Shown: positions 10,101 through 17,692 of the stretch, piece by piece
Numbering within the stretch: position 1 is the stretch's first letter
How the letters are laid out: the number at the start of each line of letters is the position of its first letter
Assembly: GCA_036378675.1 (NCBI GenBank)
Contig: DASUWA010000024.1
Coordinates: 1-64,000, forward strand
DNA from: Acidimicrobiales bacterium
Lineage (GTDB): Bacteria; Actinomycetota; Acidimicrobiia; Acidimicrobiales; Palsa-688
DNA length: 64,000 bases
Direction of reading: 5' to 3'
Program-made: the position numbers and the translations under genes
Notes under the pieces: model-generated
The model's input: only the letters and a program-made list of their open reading frames with translations
The model's database searches: none
What the model was told of the DNA's origin: nothing

Positions 10101-10137
10101 GCTTCCTGTAGTTGCAAGAGGCTCCAGCGGTGCCTAG
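7105..10137 (+). CDS. MFS transporter-LivF-LivG triple fusion protein
   Basis: A 1010-residue protein starting at GTG 7105. Residues about 20-415 form a 12-helix MFS-like domain with loop motif GYLGDRHSRIRL (78-89). Residues about 432-670 form a LivF-like ABC ATPase: Walker A GTNGAGKST (466-474), LSGGE (568-572), Walker B LLLIDE (588-593). A linker (about 670-718) leads to a LivG-like ATPase (about 720-970): Walker A GANGAGKTT (753-761), LSTGSRR (870-876), LLFDEP, IIEHD. One chain therefore carries both ATPases for the preceding permease plus an entire secondary-transporter domain. The reading frame is continuous with no frameshift. Confidence 0.92.
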   Translation: MIGSLKRTWSELQVALEPIGVTPLLILLGLASVQTFDITAFGVLSPDIRHTFHLSNSGIDAVAGLTGALPIVFAVGIGYLGDRHSRIRLSAIAAIVWGVTAIVTGLAPVLAILVIARIVGGVGFIGSETVYPSLLSDYYRPQGLGEVFTGYRLGAQGIGLLGAPLAGFIATLVGWRPTFVILALPTFALVACLALMREPARGASIGLSMTQRSSASLGEGFRRVKAIRSLRRTWGSSFLFGAGTIPFATVASNFFKDVYHLGDTARGGVSALLGIGGLVGIALGGWMTSKALAARRPDRLPAISGFLIVSFGGLSLLMAVVPNLAVAVLLAGFVTIGAFGYLPSYTTMVSLVSPPTLRSQAYAWSLLFYAIGAVVITPIIGSVGDSNGQRVSLAVLGVIVAAGGLVQASVQRFVEKDAESAMRAQEATGADALLSCRGVDASYDGVQVLFGVDFDLGAGEMVAILGTNGAGKSTFLKTITGLLDPVGGTVVFDGAEITHADPQATARAGIVQVPGGRGVFPTLTVAENLRMAGWLYRKDKRYVDDAIARTVEYFPILGERSQTLAGSLSGGEQQMLSLAQAFIGKPKLLLIDELSLGLAPTIVNRLVEIVRAIHDSGTTVVIVEQSVNTALRLADRAVFMEKGEVRFSGPTADLLERPDILRAVFLQGAGAVNGAGPVSRDRTVRASRSTRRSSETEHRVAGADELSHELVDEVADPAAALQTFGLTKTYGGITAVNDVGVSLQRGEILGFIGANGAGKTTLFDLISGFARADRGLVLLEGQDVSGWGPHRRAAAGLGRSFQDARLWPALTVGESLALAMHEEAEITGVFPSLLGPPRLADSEAGLRARVEELIALMGLGAFRDKFVSELSTGSRRMVELAAIVARRPKVLLFDEPSSGIAQRETEALGPLIHRIRDELDCSILIIEHDVPLLRSVADRMVALELGSVIATGTPEEVLHDPKVIESYLGAPVGQPDGMERVERPPELAENPIVEDPTVELPVVARGSSGA

Positions 10138-11137
10138 GCGCCGGCTCATCCTCATCGCGACGGCCGTCGCGTTGGGCGGCTCGTCTGCCGGGCTTTGGGC
10201 CGTTCCCGCGCACGCGGCAGCCCCGGTGAAGGATGGTTGGTGGACCGTCACCAACACCGGCTTCGGCGTGGCACCGCCCGCGCCGCCCCAAGTCCCGTCC
10301 GGCGGTCTGTACATCGAAAACGGTTTCACCGGCCCCACCGCGATCTCCGCCCTCACCTTCCAGGTCGGCGCCGGCGACGAAGTCGGATCGATCACTCTCA
10401 AAGTCGCGGGCAACCCGGTCATCACCAGCCCACCGGTCGCCTGCCCGATTACCCCCGCCGGCCAGAACTACAAACCCGCGCAGGGGGGACCATGGACGGA
10501 CGTCCCTGCATACGACTGCACCAAATCTCAGGTGACGGGAACGGTTAGCTCGAACAGCACGACGGTCACGTTCGCCGCCGGACCTCTGCTCGAGAACGGA
10601 ACCGTTGCTGCCGTCATCAAGGCTGGCGGCACCGCCGACCGGGTCGCTTTCGATCAACCAGGCCCCGACACCCTCCAGGTAACCCCCGCCGGCGAGCCGA
10701 GCGGCGGTGCCACGGGAGCGCCGGCAGGAACACCGGCCGATCAGGGCGCGTCCTCTCCTGTCGGCACCGGTGACAACGGCAGCTTCGGCAGCGCCGCACC
10801 CGCTGCTCCGAGCTCACCGTTGTCGTTAGTTCCGGCCGCTCCCGCCGCCGGCACCCCGCCCGCAATTGCGCCGGGGGTGCCGTCGGGAGTGTCTCCGACC
10901 GGCAGCCCGGGTACCGGGTCTCCGAGCGGGTCTGCCCCAACTGCGCGGCAGCGAACCCAACTTTCCCGCTCAACCGGTTCCGGCTCGTCGGTTCGCAAGG
11001 ACCTCGCCGAGGCGATCGGCATCGCCGCAGTCCTCGCGGCCCTCGTCGCTTACACGGAGGGATTCGGTCTTCTCGGTGGGCGAATCGACCGTCCCTCTGC
11101 GCGTCAACGGCCGGCGAGAGCGAGCTCCGAAGCGTAA
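10130..11137 (+). CDS. secreted/surface protein of unknown function, last gene of transporter operon
   Basis: GTG at 10130 (AGAGG about 8 nt upstream) is preferred to a TTG at 10112; it overlaps the fusion gene by 8 bp. The N-terminus PRRRLILIATAVALGG with cleavage after AHA is a clear signal peptide. Then comes a beta-rich domain (about 35-190) with paired cysteines and no recognised family, a long Pro/Gly/Ser linker, and a C-terminal transmembrane helix (EAIGIAAVLAALVAYTEGF) followed by an Arg-rich tail. The topology is an extracytoplasmic domain held by one C-terminal helix. Its place at the end of the operon suggests a surface partner of the transporter. It overlaps the convergent lipoprotein gene by 34 bp. 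Confidence 0.7.
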   Translation: MPRRRLILIATAVALGGSSAGLWAVPAHAAAPVKDGWWTVTNTGFGVAPPAPPQVPSGGLYIENGFTGPTAISALTFQVGAGDEVGSITLKVAGNPVITSPPVACPITPAGQNYKPAQGGPWTDVPAYDCTKSQVTGTVSSNSTTVTFAAGPLLENGTVAAVIKAGGTADRVAFDQPGPDTLQVTPAGEPSGGATGAPAGTPADQGASSPVGTGDNGSFGSAAPAAPSSPLSLVPAAPAAGTPPAIAPGVPSGVSPTGSPGTGSPSGSAPTARQRTQLSRSTGSGSSVRKDLAEAIGIAAVLAALVAYTEGFGLLGGRIDRPSARQRPARASSEA

Positions 11138-12237
11138 CGGGAGAGCTGCACAGGCGGCACCGTGCCGCGAACCCGGACCCAACGGTTCTGGTCGAGCTCG
11201 ATTCGGACTTCGGGACCGTCCGACCGCAGCGCCAAAGCGGCGCGGCCCAGGCCTTTCAGTTCGAGTGCGCCGGAGGGTGTGTCACCCGGCGACCAGGGCA
11301 ACTGGCCCTGTCCGGCTTCGACCGTGATAACGGCTCCGCCATCGGAGAACGACCAGATCGTTGACAGATCGGTCACCTGAGATGGATCCGAGGGGCTGAA
11401 CGCGATCGTCGTCGCCACCGGCTGAGCAGTGAATCCCGCCGGCGCCGGCGGCGTTGCAAGGTAGGACTGTGGCGCGTTGATCTGGTCGGGCCGTTCGGTG
11501 ACTTTCAAGATCGCGGGCGCACCAGACGTCTGCGCAGTCGACAGCGCCGGCGCGCCGTGAATCGCAGAGTCCGAAGACCCGACCCTGACTTCAACCGCTG
11601 TTCGCTCGAGGACCACCCGCCCGTGGTATGTCCAGGCTTCGTGAGCCTCCAGGCCCGACCGGTCGATGCATATGTCGTCGGTGCCGCTTCCATTCGGCGC
11701 GGTGATCGGACCGACAGGCGGCTCGCCGAAGCGCACCACCGTGCAGGGCTCGCCCGCTGCTGCCGAGCGACCTTTGATGGCGGCAATGCGGCGTTGGGCG
11801 AGTTCCGCCACTTCTACCCCGGCTCCCGGCGCCCCGCTCCCCGGTCCTGGTTGCCGGTCGGAGACCAGTGTCAGACGTCCCCCTGCAAGCTCGTAGAGGT
11901 GATCGAACGACGACACCGTTCCCGTACTCGGATCGGCTCCCGAGCGAGGATCGGATCGGTACACGAGATCGCTCACATCGAACGGACCGGATTGGGTCAG
12001 CACCTCCCAGGACTGCTGGGAGGACGAGCCGTGCGAAGTCTCCACGCGATAGACGACCTGATAGGTGGCCGGCAGCGCGGTGACGTCGGACGCCTTGGGC
12101 GAGGCCTGCGAACCTCCGCACGACGACGCGCATGCGGCCAGGAAGGCGCCGCCACAGATTGCTGCTGCGCCGGCCGCCGCTGGGCTCAACCACCTCCGCT
12201 GGTACGGGGCGAGGAGGCTTTTGTTGCATTTATGCAC
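11104..12237 (-). CDS. lipoprotein of unknown function
   Basis: GTG at 12237 is chosen because it immediately precedes a lipoprotein signal: Lys/Arg residues, then AAAGAAAICGGAFLAAC, with LAAC as a plausible lipobox. A TTG one codon earlier is an alternative, and GAGG lies 8-9 nt upstream. The longer frame to 12399 runs into the D-aminoacylase gene. The mature part (about 330 residues) alternates beta-type strands (VYRVETSHGSSSQQSWEV; YHGRVVLERTAVEV), which is reminiscent of LolA/RseB-like lipid-binding folds, but this is weak. It is downstream of, and probably cotranscribed with, the amidohydrolase gene. Confidence 0.65.
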   Translation of the reverse strand: MHKCNKSLLAPYQRRWLSPAAAGAAAICGGAFLAACASSCGGSQASPKASDVTALPATYQVVYRVETSHGSSSQQSWEVLTQSGPFDVSDLVYRSDPRSGADPSTGTVSSFDHLYELAGGRLTLVSDRQPGPGSGAPGAGVEVAELAQRRIAAIKGRSAAAGEPCTVVRFGEPPVGPITAPNGSGTDDICIDRSGLEAHEAWTYHGRVVLERTAVEVRVGSSDSAIHGAPALSTAQTSGAPAILKVTERPDQINAPQSYLATPPAPAGFTAQPVATTIAFSPSDPSQVTDLSTIWSFSDGGAVITVEAGQGQLPWSPGDTPSGALELKGLGRAALALRSDGPEVRIELDQNRWVRVRGTVPPVQLSRYASELALAGR

Positions 12238-12261
12238 CAAAAACGACCTCAAATTGCAAAT

Positions 12262-12302
12262 AAACCCTCGCCGGGGCGCGGCAAAACCCTCGCCGGGGCG
12301 CG
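12262..12302. repeat. 19-bp direct repeat, two copies, period 22
   Basis: AAACCCTCGCCGGGGCGCG occurs at 12262-12280 and again at 12284-12302, separated by three bases. It lies between the D-aminoacylase stop and the lipoprotein start. Function unknown. Confidence 0.85.
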
Positions 12303-12328
12303 ACTCGCGGTCGGCGGCGGCCAGCTGT

Positions 12329-14080
12329 TCACCCGAACTCGCCGGCGTGCATCGTGTAGGTGTCGCGGCCCGAACGAAGGAGACGCCCGGGAAGTTCACC
12401 TGAAAGAGTCCCCGAACTCGCGATGACCGTGCCGTTGACCACTACGTGCTCGACGCCGACCGCTTCCGAGTACAGGCGTGGAGCTCCGGCGGGGAGGTCA
12501 TAGCGCGTCCGGGGCGGACGGTGCCCGATCCGCTCGGCATCGAACAGCACCAAATCGGCGTGCCACCCCTCCTCGACCCGACCCCGTTCCCGAAGCCCGT
12601 ATAGGCGTGCCGGCACGTCGGTGAGTTGGTGGACCGCCTCCTCCAACGGAAGCAGCTGCCGTTCCCGGACCGCGTCGCCGAGCAACGAAGTGGAGTAGAT
12701 CGCACCGCACATCATGTCGAGGTGCGCGCCCGCGTCGGAACCGCCGACAACCGTGCGCGGGTCCAGCCACACCTCAGCGCGGAGCTTCCAGTCATCCGGG
12801 TTGTCGGTCGCGATCGGAGGTTGGAGGCCGGTACGGAGCTCATCGGCGAGGACGACGTCGAGAAGGAAGTCGAACGCCGAATCGGTGCCGCCGCTGAGGT
12901 CGATGCCGCGGGCGGCCGCGGCCGCCGCCACCGTCATTCCCGCCAGACCCTCGTTCTCCTGAGCGAACGTTTCGGCGATCACCATGCTTGACCACCGCGC
13001 GAGCCCTCGGAGCAAGCCCGCCTCGTCGGACCGGGCGCCTTCGCCGAGACGCCGGCGGACCGAAGGATCGCGCAGCGCCGTCATTCTCTCCGGGACGGCC
13101 AGGGCGAAGGTCGGGCGCCAGCCGGGCAGCCCGTCCAGGACGAACCCGGTGAGGAACGACAACCTGATCTGCATCTGGTGCGGCAGCGTCAGCGCGACCA
13201 CGGTCGCGCCGCGAGACGCCGCGACGGTGGAGGCGTCGAGCTGATGCACGTACCCCTCCGGATCCGCCGCGGATACGCCGAGCACGTTCCAGTTCAGCGG
13301 CCGGTCGGCTGCGATTGACATCGAGGACATCAGGTCGACCTCATCGCCTGAGAATCGACCGAGGCAACCGGCCAGGATGAGCTCGAGCGTCGTGCCGGGG
13401 TGCTCTTTTACCTGCGCCGCCAGAGCAAGCAGCTCCGCGTCGTCGGCGAACCGGGACGGCACCGGGTTCCCATCGCCGTCGTTGTGCGTGTGCGCCCGCG
13501 ATGAAGAAAACCCGAGCCCTCCGGCAGCGAGCCCGGCCCGCAGAAGCTGCACCATCCGGTCCACCTCGGCCGGCGACGCAGGCCCGCCGATCGCTCCTTC
13601 TCCCATCGCCGCCCGCCGCAGCGCCGAGTGCCCGATTAGGAAGCCGGCGTTGACACCGATCCGGCCGTCCAGACGGTCGAGCCACTCCGAAAACGACCCC
13701 CACCGCCAATCCAGACCCCCCTCCAGCGCGGCGAGCGGCATGCCTTCGACCCGGGCCATCATCCGGGTCAGGTACGCGGAATGCTCGGAGCCCGCCGGGG
13801 CGAGGGTGAAGCCGCAGTTCCCGCCGAGGACCGTCGTGACCCCATGAAGACAGGACGGCGTAGCGAACGGGTCCCAGAAGAGCTGGGCATCGTAGTGGGT
13901 GTGCAGGTCGACAAAACCCGGTGCGACGACCAGGCCGGCGGCGTCGATGGTTCTCCGCGCGGGCTCGTCGATCGTCCCTACCGTGCTTATCCGGTCCCCG
14001 CTGATCCCCACGTCTGCGGTGCGGCCGGGTGCCCCCGAGCCATCGATGAGCGTGCCGCCACGGATCAGAAGGTCGAGCAT
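12329..14080 (-). CDS. N-acyl-D-amino-acid deacylase (D-aminoacylase) family amidohydrolase
   Basis: A 583-residue member of the D-aminoacylase/dihydroorotase-like amidohydrolases. Seen: MLDLLIRGGTLIDGSGAPG at the N-terminus, the metal motif HTHYD (60-64), and GNCGF (87-91) with the cysteine that can coordinate metal in this family. Later come the DAGAHLDMMCG Asp region and the C-terminal beta-sandwich signature (GWHADLVLFD). Length is normal for the family. Established relatives cleave N-acyl-D-amino acids, but many family members have other substrates, so specificity is not assigned. ATG at 14080 follows AGGGAGA. Confidence 0.88.
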   Translation of the reverse strand: MLDLLIRGGTLIDGSGAPGRTADVGISGDRISTVGTIDEPARRTIDAAGLVVAPGFVDLHTHYDAQLFWDPFATPSCLHGVTTVLGGNCGFTLAPAGSEHSAYLTRMMARVEGMPLAALEGGLDWRWGSFSEWLDRLDGRIGVNAGFLIGHSALRRAAMGEGAIGGPASPAEVDRMVQLLRAGLAAGGLGFSSSRAHTHNDGDGNPVPSRFADDAELLALAAQVKEHPGTTLELILAGCLGRFSGDEVDLMSSMSIAADRPLNWNVLGVSAADPEGYVHQLDASTVAASRGATVVALTLPHQMQIRLSFLTGFVLDGLPGWRPTFALAVPERMTALRDPSVRRRLGEGARSDEAGLLRGLARWSSMVIAETFAQENEGLAGMTVAAAAAARGIDLSGGTDSAFDFLLDVVLADELRTGLQPPIATDNPDDWKLRAEVWLDPRTVVGGSDAGAHLDMMCGAIYSTSLLGDAVRERQLLPLEEAVHQLTDVPARLYGLRERGRVEEGWHADLVLFDAERIGHRPPRTRYDLPAGAPRLYSEAVGVEHVVVNGTVIASSGTLSGELPGRLLRSGRDTYTMHAGEFG

Positions 14081-14096
14081 GAGCTTTTCTCCCTGC

Positions 14097-14143
14097 TTGC
14101 TAGTGGTGGGGCTTGCTAGTGGTGGGGCTTTCTAGTGGTGGGC
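14097..14143. repeat. 16-bp tandem repeat, three units
   Basis: TTGCTAGTGGTGGGGC occurs twice in succession (14097-14112 and 14113-14128), followed by a third imperfect unit (14129-14143). The array straddles the stop codon of the upstream esterase (14132-14134) and encodes its Ala-His-His end. Slippage here could alter that C-terminus. Confidence 0.85.
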
Positions 14144-15148
14144 TGCGCCGGCGTCCAGGATCGACGCGATCTGAGGCAGGGCCCAGTGCAGGTCCGCCTG
14201 CCAGTATGGCCAACCGTGGTAACCGCCGGGGTAGAAGTCGTCGGTGTGCGCCACGCCGGCAAGATCGAGTGCGCGGACCATCGAGAGGTTCATCTGGAAG
14301 ATCCCGTTTTCCAGGGCGTAGCCGCCGGGGTTGCCCGGATCGTCGCCGTGGGCTCCGCCAGGAGTGCCGGTTCCCGAAGCGAGAAACACCGCAGTCCCCT
14401 TCAACCGAGCGGCTAGCGACGCGGGATTGTGGCTCGACCAGGTTCGGTAGTTCTGGATCTGGTCTCCCCACACCCCTGCGTTCGGCGTGCCGTACATGGA
14501 GTGCAGCTGGGTGAACACCACGCCCGTCACGGGCGCTCCGTACAGCATGTCGAGCGCGCCCGAGAAGCTTGCCGCCGCCTTGAACATGCCCGGGTGGCGG
14601 GCGGCGTACGACATGGCCCCGAAGCCTCCCATCGAGAGGCCCGCGATCCCGAGATCGTCACGCAAGGTGCGGTAGTTGTCGTCGATGAACCCCTGCAGGA
14701 CAGCGATGTGGTACGTCTCCCACTGGTACTCGCCGTCAAGCCAGTTCGAGTACCAGCCGGCGGTCTTGTTGGCGCCACCATCGGGCATCACGATGATCAG
14801 CCGGTAGGCCTTGGAAAAAGACACCACGTCGGTCTTGGCCGCCCAGGCTCCATACGTGTCCCCCGCCCCGTGGAGTAGGTAGAGGACGGGATACCGGGCG
14901 GAGCCCCTGGAAGGGTCGCAGTAGCCCTGAGGGAGGATCACGTTCACATGGTCGTCGGTGATGTTCACGCCCTTCGGTGGAGGGACCGTGATGGTGTTGA
15001 GGCCGTCATGCGAGTTGAGCCGGTCGTGACAACCTGCCGGCGGCTGCTGCCCAGCTAGAGGCGAAACGGCCGCGGCTGCCGGGAGTCCGGCGCCGAGGAG
15101 GCAAGTAAGAGCCAGGGCGATGCCAGGCCTGGTGAGCCGCCGACGCAT
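14132..15148 (-). CDS. secreted esterase (esterase D/antigen-85-like alpha/beta hydrolase)
   Basis: 338 residues with a Sec signal peptide (RRRLTRPGIALALTCLLGAG, cleavage near AAAA). The domain matches the putative-esterase family (PF00756: esterase D, mycolyltransferase, feruloyl esterase). Seen: LLHG (91-94), DDNYRT before the nucleophile elbow GLSMGG (Ser172), and a terminal His in GGYHGWPYW. The acid residue is not certain. Likely role is hydrolysis or transfer of an acyl ester outside the cell. It is upstream of the D-aminoacylase gene on the same strand with about 50 bp between. Confidence 0.85.
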   Translation of the reverse strand: MRRRLTRPGIALALTCLLGAGLPAAAAVSPLAGQQPPAGCHDRLNSHDGLNTITVPPPKGVNITDDHVNVILPQGYCDPSRGSARYPVLYLLHGAGDTYGAWAAKTDVVSFSKAYRLIIVMPDGGANKTAGWYSNWLDGEYQWETYHIAVLQGFIDDNYRTLRDDLGIAGLSMGGFGAMSYAARHPGMFKAAASFSGALDMLYGAPVTGVVFTQLHSMYGTPNAGVWGDQIQNYRTWSSHNPASLAARLKGTAVFLASGTGTPGGAHGDDPGNPGGYALENGIFQMNLSMVRALDLAGVAHTDDFYPGGYHGWPYWQADLHWALPQIASILDAGAAHH

Positions 15149-15509
15149 CGAAAATTACATTCTCGCTGTCGCTGCCCGGTTCCTCCAAGGGACCCCTCGG
15201 TCTGCGCAAAAGGCTGAATTAGGATGCCCGCGCTTTTGGATCAAAAAAAGGACGTGGATTCGCCACTATCAGTGGCTATAGCGACACGATCAGCGCGTAT
15301 TAAAACAATTTTCCGCGACAGAGAGGTTGACGTCCGGAGTTTGGAGAAAAAGGATACGTGTCATAAGGGAATTGCCCCTTTTGAGCAGTTTGGTTTCAGG
15401 GGCGAAGTTTCTCTCCCTGCGACACAAAGTGTTTAGAGGCACGAAGAACAAACCATAAAGACGAGGACGGAAAAGTACCTCTAGCTCTATGAAAAGGATG
15501 GAGGAATAG
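15149..15509 (+). promoter_or_regulatory. AT-rich leader region without a gene, upstream of surface protein
   Basis: This 361-bp stretch is much richer in A/T than its surroundings. It holds the divergent promoters of the esterase and of the LAXTG surface protein. A possible hairpin lies at 15372-15405 (TTGCCCCT paired with AGGGGCGA, one G-U pair, 18-nt loop). A weak stem (AGAGG...CCTCT) lies close to the surface gene. It may be a long 5' untranslated region. I could not fit it to a known riboswitch class and the short open frames in it are not convincing. Confidence 0.5.
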
Positions 15510-16841
15510 ATGCGAATCGCACGGTGGGGAGCGGCGGCAGGAGCAGTTCTGCTCGTTAGCCTCCCGATAGCCGCGCAGGCGGAGGTTACGCCTTCACCCG
15601 GCACCAACGTCGGTGCCCCCTCGCTTCCGGCGGGGGCCCCTTCCGGGGCGGGCGGCACCTCGGTCGCGCAACCAAGCGGTGCCAGCAACGTAACCAGCGG
15701 TGCAAGCCACGTCGCACCCGTTTCGCATGTCGGAACGAGCAGCGTGAGGGGCACGGTGGTCCGGCACTCTGTGAACAGGTCGTCGAACGTCAGGACGTCC
15801 TCGACCCATAACTCCGTCACCCATGCGGGCACGGTTCATTCCGCCGGCACCGGGGTTGTCGTCGTTCCTGCGCCGCCCTCGGTGGCGGAGGCCTACGCGG
15901 CGAACATCCTCAATGCCATTGCAATCAGCCACACGAAGGCGTCGGCTGGCGGTAGCGGCGGTACCACCGGCTCGGCCACCGCGAACGCGCTCGAGCTGGG
16001 CGGGAACCCGCCGGCCAGTGCGTTTGGCGGAACGGTGACGAACGGCAGCGGAAGTGGTGACGTCATCGACACCACCAAGCTGATGATCCCGACCAATGCG
16101 CTGTATCTCGCGGTTGCTCCGTGGTCGGCCAGTGCTTCGCCCACCAACTCCAGCGCGATCGCAGACCTGCTGGTGCTCACCCTCGGCGACACCCAGGGCA
16201 ACCCCAGCCAGTCGGCGACGGTCAAGGTGCTGCAGTCCACGTCCAACGCCAACTGGACGTCGGGCCAGAGCACCAGCAACGCCACTTCGGACGGCGCCTT
16301 CATCAACCTCGGGGGGCCGAGTGGTCTCACCATCGACCTGTTGCACTCCGACACGTCGTCGACCACACCTGGGACCAGCTACCTGATCTCGATCAACGGC
16401 AACCAGATCCCGCCTAACGGGTCGGTCGGCAGTGCCTGTGCGATCAACATCCCGAGCCTTCTGTCGCTGAGCTGCCTCACCGCAACCGGCGGCCTCGGAA
16501 GCACCGGGTTGAACACGGGTAGCAGCGGCGTGATCACCAGCACTCTGCTGCCTGGCCCGGGCAACCTGCCCCTAAACCTCTTCACCAGCAACGCCGGCAG
16601 CGGCCTCGGCAGCTCGCTTCCCGGCGTGAGTGGTGGATCGGGTGGCGGGGGCCTGACGGGCAACGGAGGAACCGGTCCTAAGCAGGCAGCCCCGCACGCA
16701 GCAGCGTCGGGCGCGCATCATCGCCTGGCCTTCACCGGGCTCGACACCCCGATGCTCCTCGGCATCGCGGTGCTGCTGCTCACCGCCGGCACGGGGATCA
16801 TCTGGTTGGTCCGCCGGCCCCGGGCAGCGGGACTCGCCTAA
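15510..16841 (+). CDS. LAXTG-anchored secreted surface protein
   Basis: ATG at 15510 follows GGATGGAGGAATAG, a good ribosome-binding site. The 443-residue product has a Sec signal peptide ending AQA (about 1-24), a Ser/Thr/Gly-rich low-complexity region, a longer domain (about 125-330) of unknown family, and a Gly-rich stalk. The C-terminus carries the sorting signal LAFTG (about 406-410), a hydrophobic helix and a positively charged tail (RRPRAAGLA). LAXTG is the motif of class E sortases of high-GC actinobacteria, so the protein is probably linked to peptidoglycan. No sortase gene is visible in this window. A strong terminator follows at 16870. Confidence 0.82.
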   Translation: MRIARWGAAAGAVLLVSLPIAAQAEVTPSPGTNVGAPSLPAGAPSGAGGTSVAQPSGASNVTSGASHVAPVSHVGTSSVRGTVVRHSVNRSSNVRTSSTHNSVTHAGTVHSAGTGVVVVPAPPSVAEAYAANILNAIAISHTKASAGGSGGTTGSATANALELGGNPPASAFGGTVTNGSGSGDVIDTTKLMIPTNALYLAVAPWSASASPTNSSAIADLLVLTLGDTQGNPSQSATVKVLQSTSNANWTSGQSTSNATSDGAFINLGGPSGLTIDLLHSDTSSTTPGTSYLISINGNQIPPNGSVGSACAINIPSLLSLSCLTATGGLGSTGLNTGSSGVITSTLLPGPGNLPLNLFTSNAGSGLGSSLPGVSGGSGGGGLTGNGGTGPKQAAPHAAASGAHHRLAFTGLDTPMLLGIAVLLLTAGTGIIWLVRRPRAAGLA

Positions 16842-16869
16842 GCAGTTAGGCCCGAAATCTGCGGGCGCT

Positions 16870-16894
16870 GGGGAGCCGGGTGTACCGGCTCCCC
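16870..16894 (+). terminator. strong hairpin terminator after surface protein gene
   Basis: GGGGAGCCGG and CCGGCTCCCC form a perfect 10-bp stem with a 5-nt loop, 29 bp after the LAXTG-protein stop codon. There is no U tract, as is common in high-GC actinobacteria. A small second stem (GCCTAA/TTAGGC, 16836-16851) overlaps the stop codon. Confidence 0.75.
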
Positions 16895-16970
16895 GGTGAC
16901 CGCGGAGGATTCATGACCTCCATCCATCTTTCTGGCGAGGCCTCGTTTTCGACCTTTAACATTCGGCGTC

Positions 16971-17576
16971 GTGGCCAGACGACGCCGGCGGTCGAAGGCG
17001 GGGCCTCCCAACGCGCCCGGACTGAACGGGGTCGAGGAGCTGCGGGGCGAGCTCGAATCGTTGAAGGCGGAGCTGAGCAGCGCCCAGGCAGAGGCGTCGG
17101 AGCGCGAGCAGTCGCCGCGTCGCAGCCGGCGGCGCGTCGCGATCGCAGCGGGCATGGTCACGGCAGGGGCGGGGGTGACGGCCGGTGTTCTCCTATCGGA
17201 GCAGGGCTCGCAATCGCGCGTGGCCGCTCCGGTCACCGCGGCGCCGTCCACGCACTCCTCCGCTCCCAGGACCCAGCCGACCGCGCCGGCTCCGACATCA
17301 CCAGCCACGACGCCCATCACCACACCTCCCGCCACGACCGTCCCCTCGCCGGCGCCTGGGAACACGGCAGGCGGTCTGGTCATCGTGCAGCCCGGGCAGA
17401 GCTTCTGGTCGATCGCCCAGGCGGTGGAGACACAGTCGTCGGGGCGGGTGGCCACCACGGCAGAGGTGACCCGGTACTGGCTGGCGGTCGTCGCCGCGAA
17501 CGCCTCGCGGTTGCCGCGACCCGGCGATCCGAACCTCCTTTACATCGGCCAGAGGATTCTTCTTCCTCCGATCTAG
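16971..17576 (+). CDS. membrane protein with C-terminal LysM-like domain
   Basis: 201 residues from GTG 16971. An Arg/Lys-rich N-terminus and a short coiled coil (about 20-45) come first, then a transmembrane segment (about 54-76) and a Thr/Pro/Ala-rich extracellular linker (about 85-130). The C-terminal module fits LysM: VQPGQSFWSIAQAV ... WLAVVAANA ... GDPNLLYIGQRILLPP. LysM binds peptidoglycan GlcNAc chains, so the domain probably tethers to the wall. The ribosome-binding site is weak. It is the first of a group of coiled-coil and membrane genes that runs to the diguanylate cyclase. Confidence 0.75.
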   Translation: MARRRRRSKAGPPNAPGLNGVEELRGELESLKAELSSAQAEASEREQSPRRSRRRVAIAAGMVTAGAGVTAGVLLSEQGSQSRVAAPVTAAPSTHSSAPRTQPTAPAPTSPATTPITTPPATTVPSPAPGNTAGGLVIVQPGQSFWSIAQAVETQSSGRVATTAEVTRYWLAVVAANASRLPRPGDPNLLYIGQRILLPPI

Positions 17577-17692
17577 ACCCGGATGTCCGAAGTGCGTCGC
17601 GGCACTTGGCCCATATTTGACGATCAGTGGAGCGCAACTTTGTTGTGCGCCGCTATCGTCCGACGTCCCTAGTAGGACTAGTAGGAATAGAA

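Noticed and set aside
15224-15436. Possible 70-residue gene in the AT-rich leader.
   Set aside because: No ribosome-binding site, no third-position GC bias unlike all neighbours, no recognisable domain.
15430-15500. Resemblance to a c-di-GMP-I (GEMM) riboswitch just before the surface gene (CAAACC and GGACG-AAAAG strings).
   Set aside because: The GGC/GCC pairing, the GNRA tetraloop hairpin and the second stem with its receptor cannot be formed; only short strings match.
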